This document shows positions 62,585 to 64,000 of a stretch of DNA of 64,000 bases, piece by piece. This stretch comes from Sphaeramia orbicularis (taxonomy: Eukaryota; Chordata; Actinopteri; Kurtiformes; Apogonidae): positions 31,287,647 to 31,351,646 of the forward strand of contig NC_043966.1 in NCBI RefSeq assembly GCF_902148855.1, written 5' to 3'. How positions within the stretch are numbered: the first letter of the stretch is position 1; every line of letters starts with the position of its first letter. Under the pieces are notes generated by a model. That model did no database searches. It was not told where the DNA came from and saw nothing but the letters and a program-made list of their open reading frames with translations. The position numbers and the translations under genes are program-made.

Positions 62585-63157
62585 CAGTGATTCTCAACCT
62601 TTTTCGGTTTGTGACCCCATTTTAACATCACATATTTCTGGCAACTCCAGACATTTAAAACGGAGACACTTTTTTTTGCGAAAATTAATTTGTTTTTGAT
62701 CATGTAATAGTTGTCTATAATGTTAATTTTAGATGACATTTAGTTTATAAAATGCATATTATTATGGACGGAGGCAGAAAAGCCAGGTGTAGATTACTGC
62801 ACAAAGTGAGAATTTTATTTTCCCTGGTCAGGATATGTACAGTCAGGCCAGCTTGTGTTTACAAGGCTGACAATTAATACTGAAAAAACAATAACTCAAA
62901 CTACAAATCATTGAAAGAGCTGCAGCATCTGAAACCGACCACAATGAACATTTGACAGATAAACAGTACCACAGTGCTTCAGTTTCTGCTTCAGAGTTTG
63001 TCATGTGTTTTATGTATTGTGACTGTCTCTGTCAACTCACCATATATTATTTATTAATAAGTTTTTATTTTTATCAATTACTAGAAATTTCAGGTGACCC
63101 CACTTGAATTCCAGGAGACCCCACGTGGGGTTCCGACCCCAAGGCTGAAAAACACTG
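62585..63157. mobile_element. hAT-like MITE (same family as 28438), inverted copy with perfect duplication
   Basis: 573 bp flanked by AACTAAAC on both sides (62577-62584 and 63158-63165). The internal sequence is the reverse complement of the copy at 28438-29042, including the GGGGTCGGAACCCCACGTGG region and the ATTACTAT...GACGGAGGCAGAAAAGCC segment. Confidence 0.85.
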
Positions 63158-64000
63158 AACTAAACCATTAAAGGAACCATGGGGGGGACCTCAGAGAGCC
63201 TCCAGTCATTTGTAATGTGAAGTATAATCTCTCTCTTTAGCCAATATTTTGTTTTAACTTATTTCACTAATTATTACTTGTAATAGAACAAGGCCTCCAC
63301 ATATTTGATCTGTGTATTGTCAGTTTGAACACACTTTCAGTGAACAGGCACATTTTTTTGCCCAAGACAGGGTTAAAGTTGATGTCATTTTGTCATCTTC
63401 TGCTCCACTCTGAGATAAAACAGAAGTACCGCCCAGTAGCCCTGCCTTGCTCCAGTGATTCCCTTTACATGCCTGAGCCATCTATCATTGAGTCCAGTAT
63501 TGCTGTGCCAAGCAGAGGCTTTGCTGGGAGGCCCGACGAGGGAGTAGCGATGCAGTGCCTTTATTGACCCAAGCCTCTGTCAGAGCCAAGGACAAATGGG
63601 CTGCTGCTCCACAGGGGGATTGATTTTTAGTCTAACAGGAGATCGGGGAGAGGAATAGAGAGTGTCCCATGGAGTGAAGGCGGCTAAAAGGTGGATTGTC
63701 TGACTGAGCACTTGCTCTCCAGTAGCCCTATGTGTCTAAACTGAATTCTTCATCACTATTTTAAAAGACAGAGCCAGGAATTTAGTTTAAACAGTATCCA
63801 ATGAATGTTACTTTACCAATTTAGTCCACTTTTCACTCAAGGACAGATACCTGTGTAAAAAAAAGATTGTTACACTGAAATAAAGGCTCTTAAAGGTACT
63901 AAAGTGCATCATAAATGTGTAGTCCTTTGAAGAACATTTCTGGCAGTATTTTCAGTATAAAGCTAACTAAGGCATTATCATTACTCCTATATCCAAAACA
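63158..64000. other. Intergenic, unexplained GC-balanced block
   Basis: No gene seen. 63415-63720 has higher GC and complexity than its surroundings, with no frame or repeat that I recognise. It could be regulatory. Confidence 0.35.

Overview
The window is nuclear DNA from a ray-finned (teleost) fish. The genes are split by short GT-AG introns and encode proteins close to vertebrate RLIM, GLOD5, ACOD1, ES1/GATD3 and TNIP. The intergenic DNA is full of typical fish repeats: hAT-like and Tc1/mariner MITEs, foldback elements, LINE tails and microsatellites. Seven protein-coding genes can be modelled, with exon junctions worked out by hand from splice sites and reading phase. No tRNA, rRNA or CRISPR array was seen.

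Layout. 993-2837 (+) is the 3' part of rlim, a RING-H2 ubiquitin ligase, followed by its 3' UTR. 8851-10251 (+) is glod5, a four-exon glyoxalase-domain gene. 12767-16198 (-) is acod1/irg1, the itaconate-making enzyme. About 300 bp from its predicted start a divergent gene begins (17465-20963, +). Here called gene A, it encodes an 883-residue protein with about 18 membrane segments, laid out as three tandem AceTr (GPR1/FUN34/YaaH)-like units and ending in a YrdC/Sua5 domain. From 21 to 37 kb lies a transposon-rich stretch with nested elements and a decayed tandem array. 37469-41168 (-) is gene B, an inverted paralogue of gene A. 42463-43447 (+) is a compact ES1/GATD3-like gene with no mitochondrial leader. 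44897-46279 (-) is a phytanoyl-CoA dioxygenase-like 2-oxoglutarate/Fe(II) oxygenase. 49289-60027 (-) is a TNIP/ABIN-family coiled-coil gene with an 8 kb intron and two apparent one-base lesions.

How the genes may work together (inference). acod1 is a hallmark gene of inflamed macrophages and TNIP proteins restrain NF-kB. Between them sit a putative carboxylate-channel/YrdC fusion with its paralogue, an ES1-type protein and an orphan oxygenase. Candidate TATA boxes lie before acod1, gene A, the ES1-like gene, the oxygenase gene and the TNIP gene, as is common for inducible genes. acod1 and gene A appear to share a bidirectional promoter with kB-like sites. The best candidate for an undescribed system is therefore an inducible mitochondrial/carboxylate metabolism cluster built around itaconate, with the AceTr-YrdC fusion as its most novel part.
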